Source: Cyclobacterium xiamenense
GTDB lineage: Bacteria > Bacteroidota > Bacteroidia > Cytophagales > Cyclobacteriaceae
Direction: 5' to 3'
Assembly: GCF_009467825.1 (NCBI RefSeq)
Contig: NZ_WIOK01000033.1
Span: forward strand, 1-54,496
Length of the DNA: 54,496 nucleotides
Of the stretch, positions 18,806-28,073 are shown one piece after another. The translations under genes and the position numbers were made by a program. Within the stretch, counting starts at the first letter, position 1. Every line of letters begins with the position of its first letter. The notes under the pieces were generated by a model. That model was given only the letters and a program-made list of their open reading frames with translations, ran no database searches and had not been told where the DNA came from.

Positions 18806-19558
18806 TCACCGAATAAAAACCCATTCCTCAGCGGTACTTTTGTTTTCAGCATATTCATATCCTCCCTGAGTAAAGGTTTTTAGTTGCTCAGGATCGGTTA
18901 GCTTATTTCTGATGATAAAATCCGTCATCATTCCCCTTGCTTGCTTCGAGAAAATCCCGATGTTTTTATACGCTCCGTTTTTGTATTCGTGAAATATCGG
19001 ATGGATGACGGTCGATTGCAAGGCCTTTACCGCCACGGCTTTGAAATATTCTTTTGACGCCAGATTGATGATGGGCGCTCCCCCTGCTGCTTCATTCAAT
19101 GCCGCTGCAATTTTTTCTCCCCAAAACCCGTACAGGTTTTTGATTTTCTTATTTTTCAGGCTGATACCCATCTCCAGGCGATACGGCTGGATAAGGTCCA
19201 TGGGACGCAGCAATCCATACAGCCCCGAAAGTATGCGTAAATGGTCCTGAGCAAATGCAAAATCGGCGGCTGAAAACGATTCCACATCAATATGCATGTA
19301 GACATCACCCTTAAAGGCAAGCAAGGCCTGTTTGGCATTTTCCCGGGTGTAGGCGTCCGCAAACTGCCGGTAACGCGCTTCGTTGAGCTCGGCAAGGTTT
19401 TCACTGATTCCCATGAGTTGCTGCAGGGACTTGCTGGATTTTTTCTTCATAATCCCTACCAGTTCTTTCGTCTCCTTCTGAAACTGGGGCTGCGATGCCA
19501 GCGGCACCTCCGTCGTACTGTAGTCCAATGTCTTGGCCGGTGAAATTACTACTATCAT
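18806..19558 (-). CDS. yaaA: peroxide-stress protein YaaA (UPF0246/DUF328)
   Basis: A 250-residue protein matching YaaA over its length: N-terminal VISPAKTLDY, central YMHIDVESFSAADFAFAQDH, LSGLYGLLRPMDLIQPYRLE, FWGEKI, and ASKEYFKAV, ending with the ARGMMTDFIIRN segment. YaaA proteins bind DNA and limit intracellular iron during hydrogen peroxide stress. The ATG lies three bases after the stop of the 1725-residue secreted protein gene, so it is probably on the same transcript, although its cytosolic role is unrelated to the flanking genes. Confidence 0.95.
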   Translation of the reverse strand: MIVVISPAKTLDYSTTEVPLASQPQFQKETKELVGIMKKKSSKSLQQLMGISENLAELNEARYRQFADAYTRENAKQALLAFKGDVYMHIDVESFSAADFAFAQDHLRILSGLYGLLRPMDLIQPYRLEMGISLKNKKIKNLYGFWGEKIAAALNEAAGGAPIINLASKEYFKAVAVKALQSTVIHPIFHEYKNGAYKNIGIFSKQARGMMTDFIIRNKLTDPEQLKTFTQGGYEYAENKSTAEEWVFIR

Positions 19559-19561
19559 GTG

Positions 19562-22500
19562 TCAATCAATTACTACTATTGCGTTTCGTATTGTTTTTTG
19601 AATTTGTTGCTCCTCATTGGTAAACTTCACAACGACAGGATATGTTCCTACGGGCACTTTTGTTCCGTTCACAATCCCATCCCACCTGCACACCGAAACA
19701 TTTTCGGATACATTTGCTTCCTCGCAAAAATACACCAATTCACCCCATCGATTGTAAATATACACCATTAGTGTGTCAATTTCCCCCTGCGTATAGATCA
19801 AAAAGTCGCGCGACGGATCCCCTGGTCGCATGGCATTCGGAAAGCGGATATCGACCTCACATATTTCGTTGACGATAAAGGCGACCTCAAACGCACAGCC
19901 TGCCTCGTCCTGAACCCGTAATTCATAGGCTCCCTCTGTCTCCGGCACAAACGTCGCGTCCTCGCTTACCACTACGCCTTCCCGGTACCATTCGTAGCTC
20001 GCCCAATTGCCCGCATTCAGTGAAACCAGCTCGTTGGTAGCCCGACAGATCTCGTAAATATCTTCCAACTGCGGCGGGCTGGCATCGGAAAAAGGGATAT
20101 CGATGGTTTCGGATCCCAAAATACATCCCGCGGCATTTAACAACCTAATTTCATACGTTCCAGGTTGATCTACCTGCAATACCGAATCGGAAGCCCCTGC
20201 AAGCAGGTTGCTTCCAGCGCCCACCAGGTGATACCATTCGATCGTTTCAACCTGGGAAAAATCTGCCTCGGCTAAGATTTCGGTTTCCGTAACGCCGCCA
20301 CAAAGACCCGGGCTACTCAAGCTGACTTCTACATCCGTTCCCGTTTCGATGCGGTACACCTCCGGGTCCGGCACCACACATCCTCCAATGTCCGATATTT
20401 CTACCAGGTATTCTCCCTGAGGTAGATTTACCACAATACTGTCCTGATTGCTGAAGTCAGCCTCAACCAATTCGCCACTACCCAAATTTAACAAGCTATA
20501 CCTACCCGAAGCTGCTCCTTGAGAAAAGGAAATGACGATAGCCCCCTCTTCGAAACCCTCCCCAACGCAGGTTTCTGGCTCCACGCGTATGGAATACAAC
20601 ACATCGGCCGGAGGTGTGGCATTTTCAACCACCGCCACCTGCGACTGTGGACAGGATCCGGAATACCCCGTAAAGGTGTACCTCCCCGGAGCCAGCCCGT
20701 CGAGAACCACTTCTTCTCCGGGCTGCAAATCGAAAAAAACCGCGCCGGTGGGTTCGACCAACAGACTGTCCAGTCCGGAACCGGCATCCAACTGAATGGA
20801 TCCATCGCCGATTTCACAACTTTGCGAAGGAGATACCGCCAGAAGGGTAAAATCCGGGAGAGCGTTTACCGTCAAGGGAATGGTTCGCTCCACCGTACAG
20901 GTACTATCCAGGGGATCCTGGGTTTGAAACAACAACTCAAATACGCCCGGCCCATCCAATTCACCGGTGTTTAACTCCAACACCTGGGTTTCGCCCAGAA
21001 TGGCGTAGGTCCCGTCGGGGCTGGCACGGATCGACCACAGGCCGGAAACCGGGGTGTCCGGGTTAAAGCTTACCATCTCTCCAAAACAGACCTCGTCGGC
21101 CGACTGCTCCAATTCGAATTCAAAGGGAGGTCCCACAAATACATCCTGACTCACCGGACAACTTTCAAACAATGCTTCGTCGCCCCCCTCCGGAAGCGCA
21201 TAGGCCACCGTTACCGTATAGATACTCTCCTCCGTCACCTCCAATTCATTGGTGTTTCCGACGATCTCTCCAGCAGCATTCTCCCATACAAATTCGTACT
21301 CACCGAGTCGGGGATCTTCCGGGTCTACGGCAACCAGCGTCACGGAGGCACCGCACAAAGAAACATCTGAAGGCAGGATGATTTCGGGCGAGGCGATGAC
21401 TTCTACCTCCATGGAAAATACTTCTTCCCAGGGGGTTCCGCATCGATCCACTTCCAACTGTACCGTAAATACGCCCACCGTATCAAACGCGTATTCCAGA
21501 TCCTGGAAATCCTCGCCACCATTGAGAAATTCATCGACCACTTCTCCCTCTTCGTTGAAAATCGTCCAATTATAGGTGTCAATATCGGGTTCTCCTCCAC
21601 CCTCAAACAAACCCACGGCCCCCTCTTCGTCGGACAGGCAAAGCCGATCCGGACCATTCAGACTTGGCTCGGGAATACTGCTGCCGGAATTTTGTACGAA
21701 TGCAGGCAGCCCGAGATTGGTGGTCCCTGGCATGGGTTCTACAGCATCCTGATTAAACGTGGAGGGGTTGCAGCCCGACCCGATTTGAATCTGCCCAATT
21801 TGATTGGATCCCACCACGGCCACGTACACCTGCCCATCGGGGCCGATTTGTACCGCTCCCAGGTCCAATCCTGCCGTCCCGGAAACCGCGGCCCGGCTGT
21901 CCAGGATGCATTGTTCGATAGCTTCCTGCTCCGTGGCGGATTCAAAACATTCGGGACAGGTGGTTGTTACCGGATTTTCCGGGTCGGTTTCATCCGTTTC
22001 TTCTGCTGCCTGAATAAAAAATTCCTCCACTCCGGGACCTCCGTTTCGGTAGGAAACAAACAGGCGGGTAGCGTCTGAGGATAATTCCAACCCGTACACC
22101 TCCCCTTCACTGCCCAAATCAAGCGTAGCGTAGGATGTCATCTCCCCCGTGCTTTGATCAAAATCGAATAGTTCCACCCAATTCGTACCGCCTTCGGTAT
22201 AGGCAACGGCCACTTTACTCCCATCCGAAGAAAACTTCAAGGTACCAATGCCATCACCGAAATCATGTTCTCCTCCAACCGAGTTGAATACCGGCTGCCC
22301 GATCCCTTCTGAGGAAACGGGATACAAACGGAATGCATCGGTGCCTCGTTCGTGAAAAGCAACCCAGGTGGTGTCTCCGGAGTTAAACGCCGCGGAATGC
22401 TCGGTGCCCGGGCTAAACAAAAAATTATCCTTGCTGATGACATTACCAATCCCATCCGGATTGTCTCCTTTGATATCTACGAGAGAAAATTTCACTTCGT

Positions 22501-24739
22501 TTTCACCTCCGGCACCCTGCTGGGTGGTAAACAGGTAGTACAAGGTTTCGTCGGACGCTACCGGGATGGCCAAAACACTTCCCGTCGAAAGGTTGTCTCC
22601 GCCAATATTTTCCCCGTTCTGCATGGGATTGCCATTCAGGTCCCAGACGGTTTGTCCATCGGTATAAAACAACACCTGACCGGCCTGATCGGAAACCGTC
22701 GTCACCCCCGCTGGAATGTTTTGCGGATGGGGGGATTCAATGGGTCTCGGGGTAGGCGCGTCCGGATCGTCCGGGTCGGGGTTAAAGTCCAGCCCTGCTC
22801 CATCGCCAAAATACCAGATGTTATTGGTCTGATCCTGCACGTCCCACATGTTGACCCGTATGCTGGCATAGGCATAGCAGGAGGAACCCTGTTCACGGAC
22901 CAAGACCCAATAAAACCCAGGGCGACAAATTTCGTTTGGCGCCTCTGGACCCCAGCGTTCTTCCCGCTTATTGGACCAAAAATACTCTAGGTTTTGCTGC
23001 CCCTGTCCCTGACCGCCTCCCGGCTGTTGGCCCAGACCTGGTATGCCACCACCGGGTTGTTGGCCCAATCCCGGTATGCCGCCCAGACCGCCGCCGGGCT
23101 GCTGCCCAAAACCGGGCTGCCCTCCCGGCTGCCCGCCGCCCTGGCCGCCCTCTTCTCCGCTTTGGGCCTGCACCAGCGGCATCAGATCCAGGCAGGAGGG
23201 ATCACAAAGCGTGGTATCAGACGGGCTGAACTGGACCGTCAAATTATTCTCCGTAAATGTGATACTCCTTTTTACTTTGCTGGTTTCGCCATTGGGATAG
23301 GTCACGGTGAGGTTTACCGTCACCTGCTGCTCAGAGGTAGCATCCTGGGGCAGTAGTAGGTGCTCCGCACTCAGATCCATTTCGATCTCGTTCCCTTCTT
23401 CATCGGTCAGTGGCGGGAGTATTTCCCACTCAAAACTCACCGGCTGGTAGTTCTGCGGCGTAATGGTACTGGTGAGTTGAAGCGGATTGTTCATGCAGGG
23501 CATTTCCGGTTCCCAGGTGAAATACGCCGTGGGATCAAGGTCCACGTTTGGCGCAAACTGGGGAAATTCAGTCCCGCAAAAATCCGTTCCGCCAAAAGGC
23601 AATTCTTCAATGACCACCGCTGCCTGGGACCATTCGTCCGGATTGGTCACCCTGCCCACATATTGAGGGCCGCCTTCCACCTCTTCGTAAATGTAATAGA
23701 GCTGCCCGTCCGGACCGTTTTTCAGGGAATAAATCCGATGTATTTCATTGGTGAGCGAAAGACTCACCGGTTCGTCGCCGGGTATCTGAGAGGGGTCCAA
23801 TTCCGGATCTGCATCTTCCGGATCGCCCAGAAAGTACCGAATCAATTCATCGCCCCGGGAAACGTATAAAAAATTCCCATCGGGGGATACCGTGAGGCCT
23901 TCGATGGTTTCCGCTCCTCCGGTATCCGGTACCGTAGCGGGGGTTCCGAATAGCCCGGTCGAGGTATCGAAGGGTACAGTAATAATATCCGCGCCTGCCG
24001 TTTCGGGAATCAGGTACAGGATTCCAGACGATTCGTCATAAACGATGGTATGCGGGTCCTCATCCAAAGCAACCGCTCCCGTTTCGGTAAACTGCCCGGC
24101 CATCGCTTCCAGCCTTCTGGAAACCACTTGTCCGTTTTCGATACTTAGGAGAAAGTTGGATGACACGCCGGATTTCACCACCAAAATCGGCCCCTCAGCG
24201 GCACCAATGCTCCCGCCGGCAGCTACTGCACCGGCTGGCGGCTGATTCGCCGGGGCTCCGCCCGGATCGTTCATATCTACCCGGCTGTACTCCAATTCCC
24301 CTGCCGGGCTGATGTAGAAAATATAAAACTCCCTGGAACCACCGGGCTGGGGATCGTAGTCCAGGGAAGCGATGGCTACCGATTGCCTGCCTGTTTCCAC
24401 GCCTCCCAACTCCCCAACTACCCCCTGCATGGCCTCATTAAGGTAATTATAAACCAGCGCGCCATCCGTATAAAAGAGTATCTCCCCGGTAATCGGATCA
24501 ATGGCCATGGCTGAATTGGCGCTGCCCAGGGTGATCGATCCGGGAAGGGTAGCTACCTGTGCCCGTTGGTCCTTTCCGAAAGAGAGGTAGTTATTTTCCC
24601 CTCCTTCACAATAACCAAATATCCATTCATTTTCGTTGAAACCTTGAGAATACCCCAAAAAAGGCGTGTAAAGACCAATAAATAAAAATATTGCTTTAAA
24701 AATAAAATCATTTATGGTGTTTAAATAGTTAGATTTCAT
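19562..24739 (-). CDS. giant secreted adhesin-like protein, type IX (type B) cargo
   Basis: 1725 residues. Signal peptide about 1-32 (FLGYSQG). Two copies of a propeller-like unit follow, each opening WIFG/WYFG and carrying a G-x-LFYTDG strand (about residues 38-340 and 620-990). A PKD-like domain follows at about residues 400-500, then a Gly/Gln/Pro-rich segment at about 526-583, between the two units. Another PKD domain lies at about 1070-1150, then repeated Ig-like domains, and a gliding-type C-terminal sorting domain (IRFPNAMRPGDPSRDFLIYT to the end). It should be carried out by the type IX system and displayed or released. Divergent from the PorP/SprF gene 80 bases away. Likely head of an operon with yaaA. 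Confidence 0.85.
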   Translation of the reverse strand: MKSNYLNTINDFIFKAIFLFIGLYTPFLGYSQGFNENEWIFGYCEGGENNYLSFGKDQRAQVATLPGSITLGSANSAMAIDPITGEILFYTDGALVYNYLNEAMQGVVGELGGVETGRQSVAIASLDYDPQPGGSREFYIFYISPAGELEYSRVDMNDPGGAPANQPPAGAVAAGGSIGAAEGPILVVKSGVSSNFLLSIENGQVVSRRLEAMAGQFTETGAVALDEDPHTIVYDESSGILYLIPETAGADIITVPFDTSTGLFGTPATVPDTGGAETIEGLTVSPDGNFLYVSRGDELIRYFLGDPEDADPELDPSQIPGDEPVSLSLTNEIHRIYSLKNGPDGQLYYIYEEVEGGPQYVGRVTNPDEWSQAAVVIEELPFGGTDFCGTEFPQFAPNVDLDPTAYFTWEPEMPCMNNPLQLTSTITPQNYQPVSFEWEILPPLTDEEGNEIEMDLSAEHLLLPQDATSEQQVTVNLTVTYPNGETSKVKRSITFTENNLTVQFSPSDTTLCDPSCLDLMPLVQAQSGEEGGQGGGQPGGQPGFGQQPGGGLGGIPGLGQQPGGGIPGLGQQPGGGQGQGQQNLEYFWSNKREERWGPEAPNEICRPGFYWVLVREQGSSCYAYASIRVNMWDVQDQTNNIWYFGDGAGLDFNPDPDDPDAPTPRPIESPHPQNIPAGVTTVSDQAGQVLFYTDGQTVWDLNGNPMQNGENIGGDNLSTGSVLAIPVASDETLYYLFTTQQGAGGENEVKFSLVDIKGDNPDGIGNVISKDNFLFSPGTEHSAAFNSGDTTWVAFHERGTDAFRLYPVSSEGIGQPVFNSVGGEHDFGDGIGTLKFSSDGSKVAVAYTEGGTNWVELFDFDQSTGEMTSYATLDLGSEGEVYGLELSSDATRLFVSYRNGGPGVEEFFIQAAEETDETDPENPVTTTCPECFESATEQEAIEQCILDSRAAVSGTAGLDLGAVQIGPDGQVYVAVVGSNQIGQIQIGSGCNPSTFNQDAVEPMPGTTNLGLPAFVQNSGSSIPEPSLNGPDRLCLSDEEGAVGLFEGGGEPDIDTYNWTIFNEEGEVVDEFLNGGEDFQDLEYAFDTVGVFTVQLEVDRCGTPWEEVFSMEVEVIASPEIILPSDVSLCGASVTLVAVDPEDPRLGEYEFVWENAAGEIVGNTNELEVTEESIYTVTVAYALPEGGDEALFESCPVSQDVFVGPPFEFELEQSADEVCFGEMVSFNPDTPVSGLWSIRASPDGTYAILGETQVLELNTGELDGPGVFELLFQTQDPLDSTCTVERTIPLTVNALPDFTLLAVSPSQSCEIGDGSIQLDAGSGLDSLLVEPTGAVFFDLQPGEEVVLDGLAPGRYTFTGYSGSCPQSQVAVVENATPPADVLYSIRVEPETCVGEGFEEGAIVISFSQGAASGRYSLLNLGSGELVEADFSNQDSIVVNLPQGEYLVEISDIGGCVVPDPEVYRIETGTDVEVSLSSPGLCGGVTETEILAEADFSQVETIEWYHLVGAGSNLLAGASDSVLQVDQPGTYEIRLLNAAGCILGSETIDIPFSDASPPQLEDIYEICRATNELVSLNAGNWASYEWYREGVVVSEDATFVPETEGAYELRVQDEAGCAFEVAFIVNEICEVDIRFPNAMRPGDPSRDFLIYTQGEIDTLMVYIYNRWGELVYFCEEANVSENVSVCRWDGIVNGTKVPVGTYPVVVKFTNEEQQIQKTIRNAIVVID
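22990..23160 (-). repeat. Gly/Gln/Pro-rich low-complexity coding repeat
   Basis: Inside the 1725-residue protein, short units such as GQQPGGG and IPGLGQQPGGG recur in tandem (about residues 526-583). The DNA shows matching imperfect repeats of GGGCTGTTGGCCC-like units. It is a flexible linker between two folded regions and a likely site of length variation. Confidence 0.8.
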
Positions 24740-24819
24740 AATTTACACGCTGCTTTATATACACTGGAAAGCAGCAAAACGTTTATAAACTGTCTGGTAT
24801 CCAATAAACGAATAAATCT

Positions 24820-25869
24820 TTGTTTCAGTCACAAATAAATTCAGTTTTTTTAACCCTGTCCGCCATGTGCCTTGCGAGCACTTGCTTCGGTCAGGATCCG
24901 CAATACAGTCAATATTACGCGGCACCGCTTTATTTGAACCCTGCCTTTGCAGGGTCTGAACTGGCAACCCGGGTAGGTGTAAACTACCGAAATCAATGGC
25001 CCGGATTGGATGCCACATTTTCGACGTTTTCTGCCTATGGGGACACCTTTTTAGAAGAATACAATACCGGCGTTGGCTTTTTGGTAACCAACGACACCGA
25101 AGGGGCGGCAGGCCTGCAGTCCACCCACGTTTCCGGAATGCTTTCCTACGAACTCAAACTCGCCGATAACCTCTACGTACGGCCCGGGTTCCAGGCAAGT
25201 TACATGCGCCGGGATATTGGGTTTTACGAAAACCTGGTTTTTGCGAACCAAATCAACCCCACGGATCCCTTTGGACCCTTGTTGCCGGGCAACGACCTGC
25301 AGGGATTTGGCGAGCCCGTAAACCTGCTTTCTCTGTCTTTTGGCGGGCTGGTTTTCACGGAAGACTTTTGGTTTGGCTTATCCACCCATCACGTAAACCA
25401 ACCCAATCAAAGTTTTATTGAAGAGGGAATCAGCAGGCTTCCCATCAAATATTCGATTCATACGGGCTACCGGATTTCTCTGGGAAGAGGTGCTCCAAAA
25501 CGGGATTTTACCCATACCTACCGCCAACGGTATTTTACGCCTACCATCAATTACAAACGACAGGGACCTTTTGAACAATTGGATGTAGGCGCTTACGTAT
25601 ACCTCGAACCCATCGTATTCGGACTCTGGTACCGGGGACTTCCCTACAAACCGGTAGAAAACCAAAGCAATCGGGACGCCCTGGTGCTCATGGCGGGTTT
25701 TAACCTGCCTTCTGGGTTAAACATCGGCTATAGTTTTGACTATACCGTTTCTCAGTTAGGAATTCAGTCCGGAGGAGCGCACGAAATCAGTATTTCCTAT
25801 ATTTTCCCTCCCAGCAATCCCGGAGCTCCACGAAAGCGAGACACCATTTTACCTTGTCCCAAATTTTGA
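24820..25869 (+). CDS. PorP/SprF-family type IX secretion membrane protein
   Basis: A 349-residue outer-membrane protein with a signal peptide (cleavage after FG, about residue 24) and the typical opening QDPQYSQYYAAPLYLNPAFAG. The PorP/SprF pattern follows (RVGVNYRNQWPGLDATFSTF, GVGFLVTNDTEGAAGL) and it ends with a GGAHEISISYIF strand. SprF proteins are needed to secrete or display partner proteins with type B C-terminal domains; the two partners lie divergently next door. The start is TTG at 24820 since no ATG lies upstream in frame; the next ATG would cut the signal peptide. Confidence 0.92.
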   Translation: MFQSQINSVFLTLSAMCLASTCFGQDPQYSQYYAAPLYLNPAFAGSELATRVGVNYRNQWPGLDATFSTFSAYGDTFLEEYNTGVGFLVTNDTEGAAGLQSTHVSGMLSYELKLADNLYVRPGFQASYMRRDIGFYENLVFANQINPTDPFGPLLPGNDLQGFGEPVNLLSLSFGGLVFTEDFWFGLSTHHVNQPNQSFIEEGISRLPIKYSIHTGYRISLGRGAPKRDFTHTYRQRYFTPTINYKRQGPFEQLDVGAYVYLEPIVFGLWYRGLPYKPVENQSNRDALVLMAGFNLPSGLNIGYSFDYTVSQLGIQSGGAHEISISYIFPPSNPGAPRKRDTILPCPKF

Positions 25870-25881
25870 TACGCGCGTAGC

Positions 25882-27111
25882 ATGGATCAGGAACTCATCA
25901 AGTACTTCCTTTTGGGGGTCGTAAGCCTCTCCTTTATTTTCGAAAAATCGGTCAATTTTCTTAACGCCACCCGAAAAACCGGCCGCATTCCGGCTACACT
26001 TGATCAATACCTGGAAGAAGGTAAGTTACAGGAAAGTAAACGCTACCAGCAAACAAACTATTACTTCGGCCTGATTTCCGGCAGTTTCACCTTTGTCATT
26101 ACCCTGCTCTTTATTGGTTTCGGTTTTTTCGGATGGCTGGATGAATGGCTGCGTCAATTTGGGTTCGCTCCCCTGGCCTTGTCCGTGGTTTATTTTGGCG
26201 TTTTGTTTATTGGGTCGGATTTGCTCTCCCTTCCGTTCGACTACTACCACACGTTCAAAATCGAAGCAGACTATGGGTTCAATAATTCCACAGTCCGGAC
26301 CTTTTTTGCCGATAAAATCAAGGGTTACCTCCTGTCCATACCGGTTGGCGGGGGCTTGCTTCTGGTGCTACTCTGGTTGATCCTGGAAATCGGAAGCGAT
26401 TTCTGGTGGATATTCTGGATGATTTCGGCCCTGTTTATCGTTTTGGTCAATCAATTTTATTCCGGACTGATCCTTCCCTTGTTCAACAAACTGACTCCGC
26501 TCGAAGCGGGAGAACTGAAACATACCATTTTGGGCTATGCCCAATCGGTGGGCTTTTCCCTGGAAAATGTGTTTATCATGGACGGTAGTAAACGTTCCAC
26601 GAAAGCCAACGCCTTCTTTTCGGGCTTTGGGAAACGCAAAAAGGTGGTCCTATACGATACCTTGCTGGAACAGCATACCCCGGATGAGGTTGTAGCCGTT
26701 TTGGCACACGAAATCGGCCACTACAAAAAAGGACACATAACCCTGGGCGTAATGACAGGGATCCTGCAAACAGGAATTATTCTTTACATCCTTTCGCTTT
26801 TTGTCTTTAACAAACAGATCAGCTTAGCCTTGGGTGGCGATCAATTGTCCATACACCTGAATATCATTGGTTTTACCATGCTTTTCTCCCCCATTTCGCT
26901 GATTCTGGGGATGGTCACCAACTATTTTAGCCGTAAACACGAATTTGAAGCCGATGCCTTTGCCAAAAGCACCTATTCCGGCAAACCACTCGCGGAGGCA
27001 TTGAAGACCCTTTCCGTAAAAAACCTTTCGGATATCAACCCCCATCCGCTCTATGTTTTTGTGAATTACTCCCACCCTCCCTTACTCAGCCGATTAAAAA
27101 GATTGGAGTAA
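25882..27111 (+). CDS. M48-family membrane zinc metallopeptidase (Ste24/CAAX protease 1 type)
   Basis: A 409-residue membrane protease with about seven hydrophobic segments. The zinc site is HEIGH (about residue 275, LAHEIGHYKKGH) with a third ligand in HEFEADAFA (about 353). The N-terminal half (QQTNYYFGLISGSF, FGFFGWLDEW, FDYYHTFKIEADYGFNNST) matches the Ste24 family rather than HtpX. In bacteria these enzymes degrade or process membrane proteins. It starts 12 bases after the PorP/SprF gene and is likely co-transcribed. Confidence 0.95.
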   Translation: MDQELIKYFLLGVVSLSFIFEKSVNFLNATRKTGRIPATLDQYLEEGKLQESKRYQQTNYYFGLISGSFTFVITLLFIGFGFFGWLDEWLRQFGFAPLALSVVYFGVLFIGSDLLSLPFDYYHTFKIEADYGFNNSTVRTFFADKIKGYLLSIPVGGGLLLVLLWLILEIGSDFWWIFWMISALFIVLVNQFYSGLILPLFNKLTPLEAGELKHTILGYAQSVGFSLENVFIMDGSKRSTKANAFFSGFGKRKKVVLYDTLLEQHTPDEVVAVLAHEIGHYKKGHITLGVMTGILQTGIILYILSLFVFNKQISLALGGDQLSIHLNIIGFTMLFSPISLILGMVTNYFSRKHEFEADAFAKSTYSGKPLAEALKTLSVKNLSDINPHPLYVFVNYSHPPLLSRLKRLE

Positions 27112-27281
27112 CCGGCTTGTTTTTTTACCTCTAGCCCGTATCTTTAATTTGTGAAACAACCCCCTGAAAAAGGCCGACTGATACGCCATTTCTCCCTCTT
27201 TTCCCAGCGTAAATCGACTACCGCATGGGGTAAAGCAGGGTAAATGATCAGAGAGAATACGACGAAAACAGCCAAAACACA

Positions 27282-28073
27282 ATGATACAAGACCCCCTTT
27301 CACAATTAGGCGTACACGCAGATTTACTCACCGACTCCGAAAAAGACTTTCTTCGTACTCAGGGATACCTCAACCTGGGCAAACTCCTTTCCGATGAAAC
27401 CGTGGAAATCCTACGGAATAAAATCGAGGAATTGCTGCAGCAGGAAGGCGATCGGGCCGGGATAGAACTGGAAGAATCTCCGAATATCCGGCATCCCAAA
27501 GATCCCGGTTCCGTTCGTCTGGGTGACCTGGTGAACAAAGGGCCCGAATTTGATTGCTTCTACACCCAGCCCAAAGTACTTGCTACGATTTCCTTTGTTT
27601 TGGGAAATTCCTTCAAACTGTCTTCCCTTAATTTCCGGGCCGCCCTCCCAGGCGCCGGCTTGCAAAAACTGCACGCCGACTGGCCAGAAGCCGTGAAAAG
27701 TGCCGATTTTAAAGTCTGTAACTCCATCTGGCTACTGGATGATTTCCATGCAGAAAATGGTGCCACGCGGGTGGTGCCAGGAACGCACCTGAAATCCAAA
27801 TTGCCTCAGGACGAAATGGAAAACCCCATGGATACACACCCGGACGAAATAGTTATCCAAGCGCCTGCGGGTTCGGTGGTGGTATTCAATTCCCATACCT
27901 GGCATGGCGGCACCACCAACCGTACTTCCGCACCTCGGCGAGCGATCCACAGCTATTTTTGTCGAAGGGACCAGGTGCAGCAAATCAACCAAGCTCAGTA
28001 CTTCCGGGAAGCCACCCGAAACCGAATCAGCCCGGCGGCGCTGCAGCTGCTCGGAATTTCGGAACACTCATAA
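27282..28073 (+). CDS. phytanoyl-CoA dioxygenase (PhyH) family protein
   Basis: A 263-residue Fe(II)/2-oxoglutarate oxygenase. The metal triad is H-A-D in KLHADWPEA (about 130-132) and a distal His in the SHTWHGGTTNRT segment (about 205-210), with Arg in SAPRRAIHSYF for 2-oxoglutarate. It would hydroxylate or otherwise oxidise a small molecule in the cytosol; substrate unknown. Its 3' end overlaps gpsA (opposite strand) by six bases. A TATCTTTA box with TTG 20 bases upstream near 27118-27155 may be its promoter. Confidence 0.9.
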   Translation: MIQDPLSQLGVHADLLTDSEKDFLRTQGYLNLGKLLSDETVEILRNKIEELLQQEGDRAGIELEESPNIRHPKDPGSVRLGDLVNKGPEFDCFYTQPKVLATISFVLGNSFKLSSLNFRAALPGAGLQKLHADWPEAVKSADFKVCNSIWLLDDFHAENGATRVVPGTHLKSKLPQDEMENPMDTHPDEIVIQAPAGSVVVFNSHTWHGGTTNRTSAPRRAIHSYFCRRDQVQQINQAQYFREATRNRISPAALQLLGISEHS

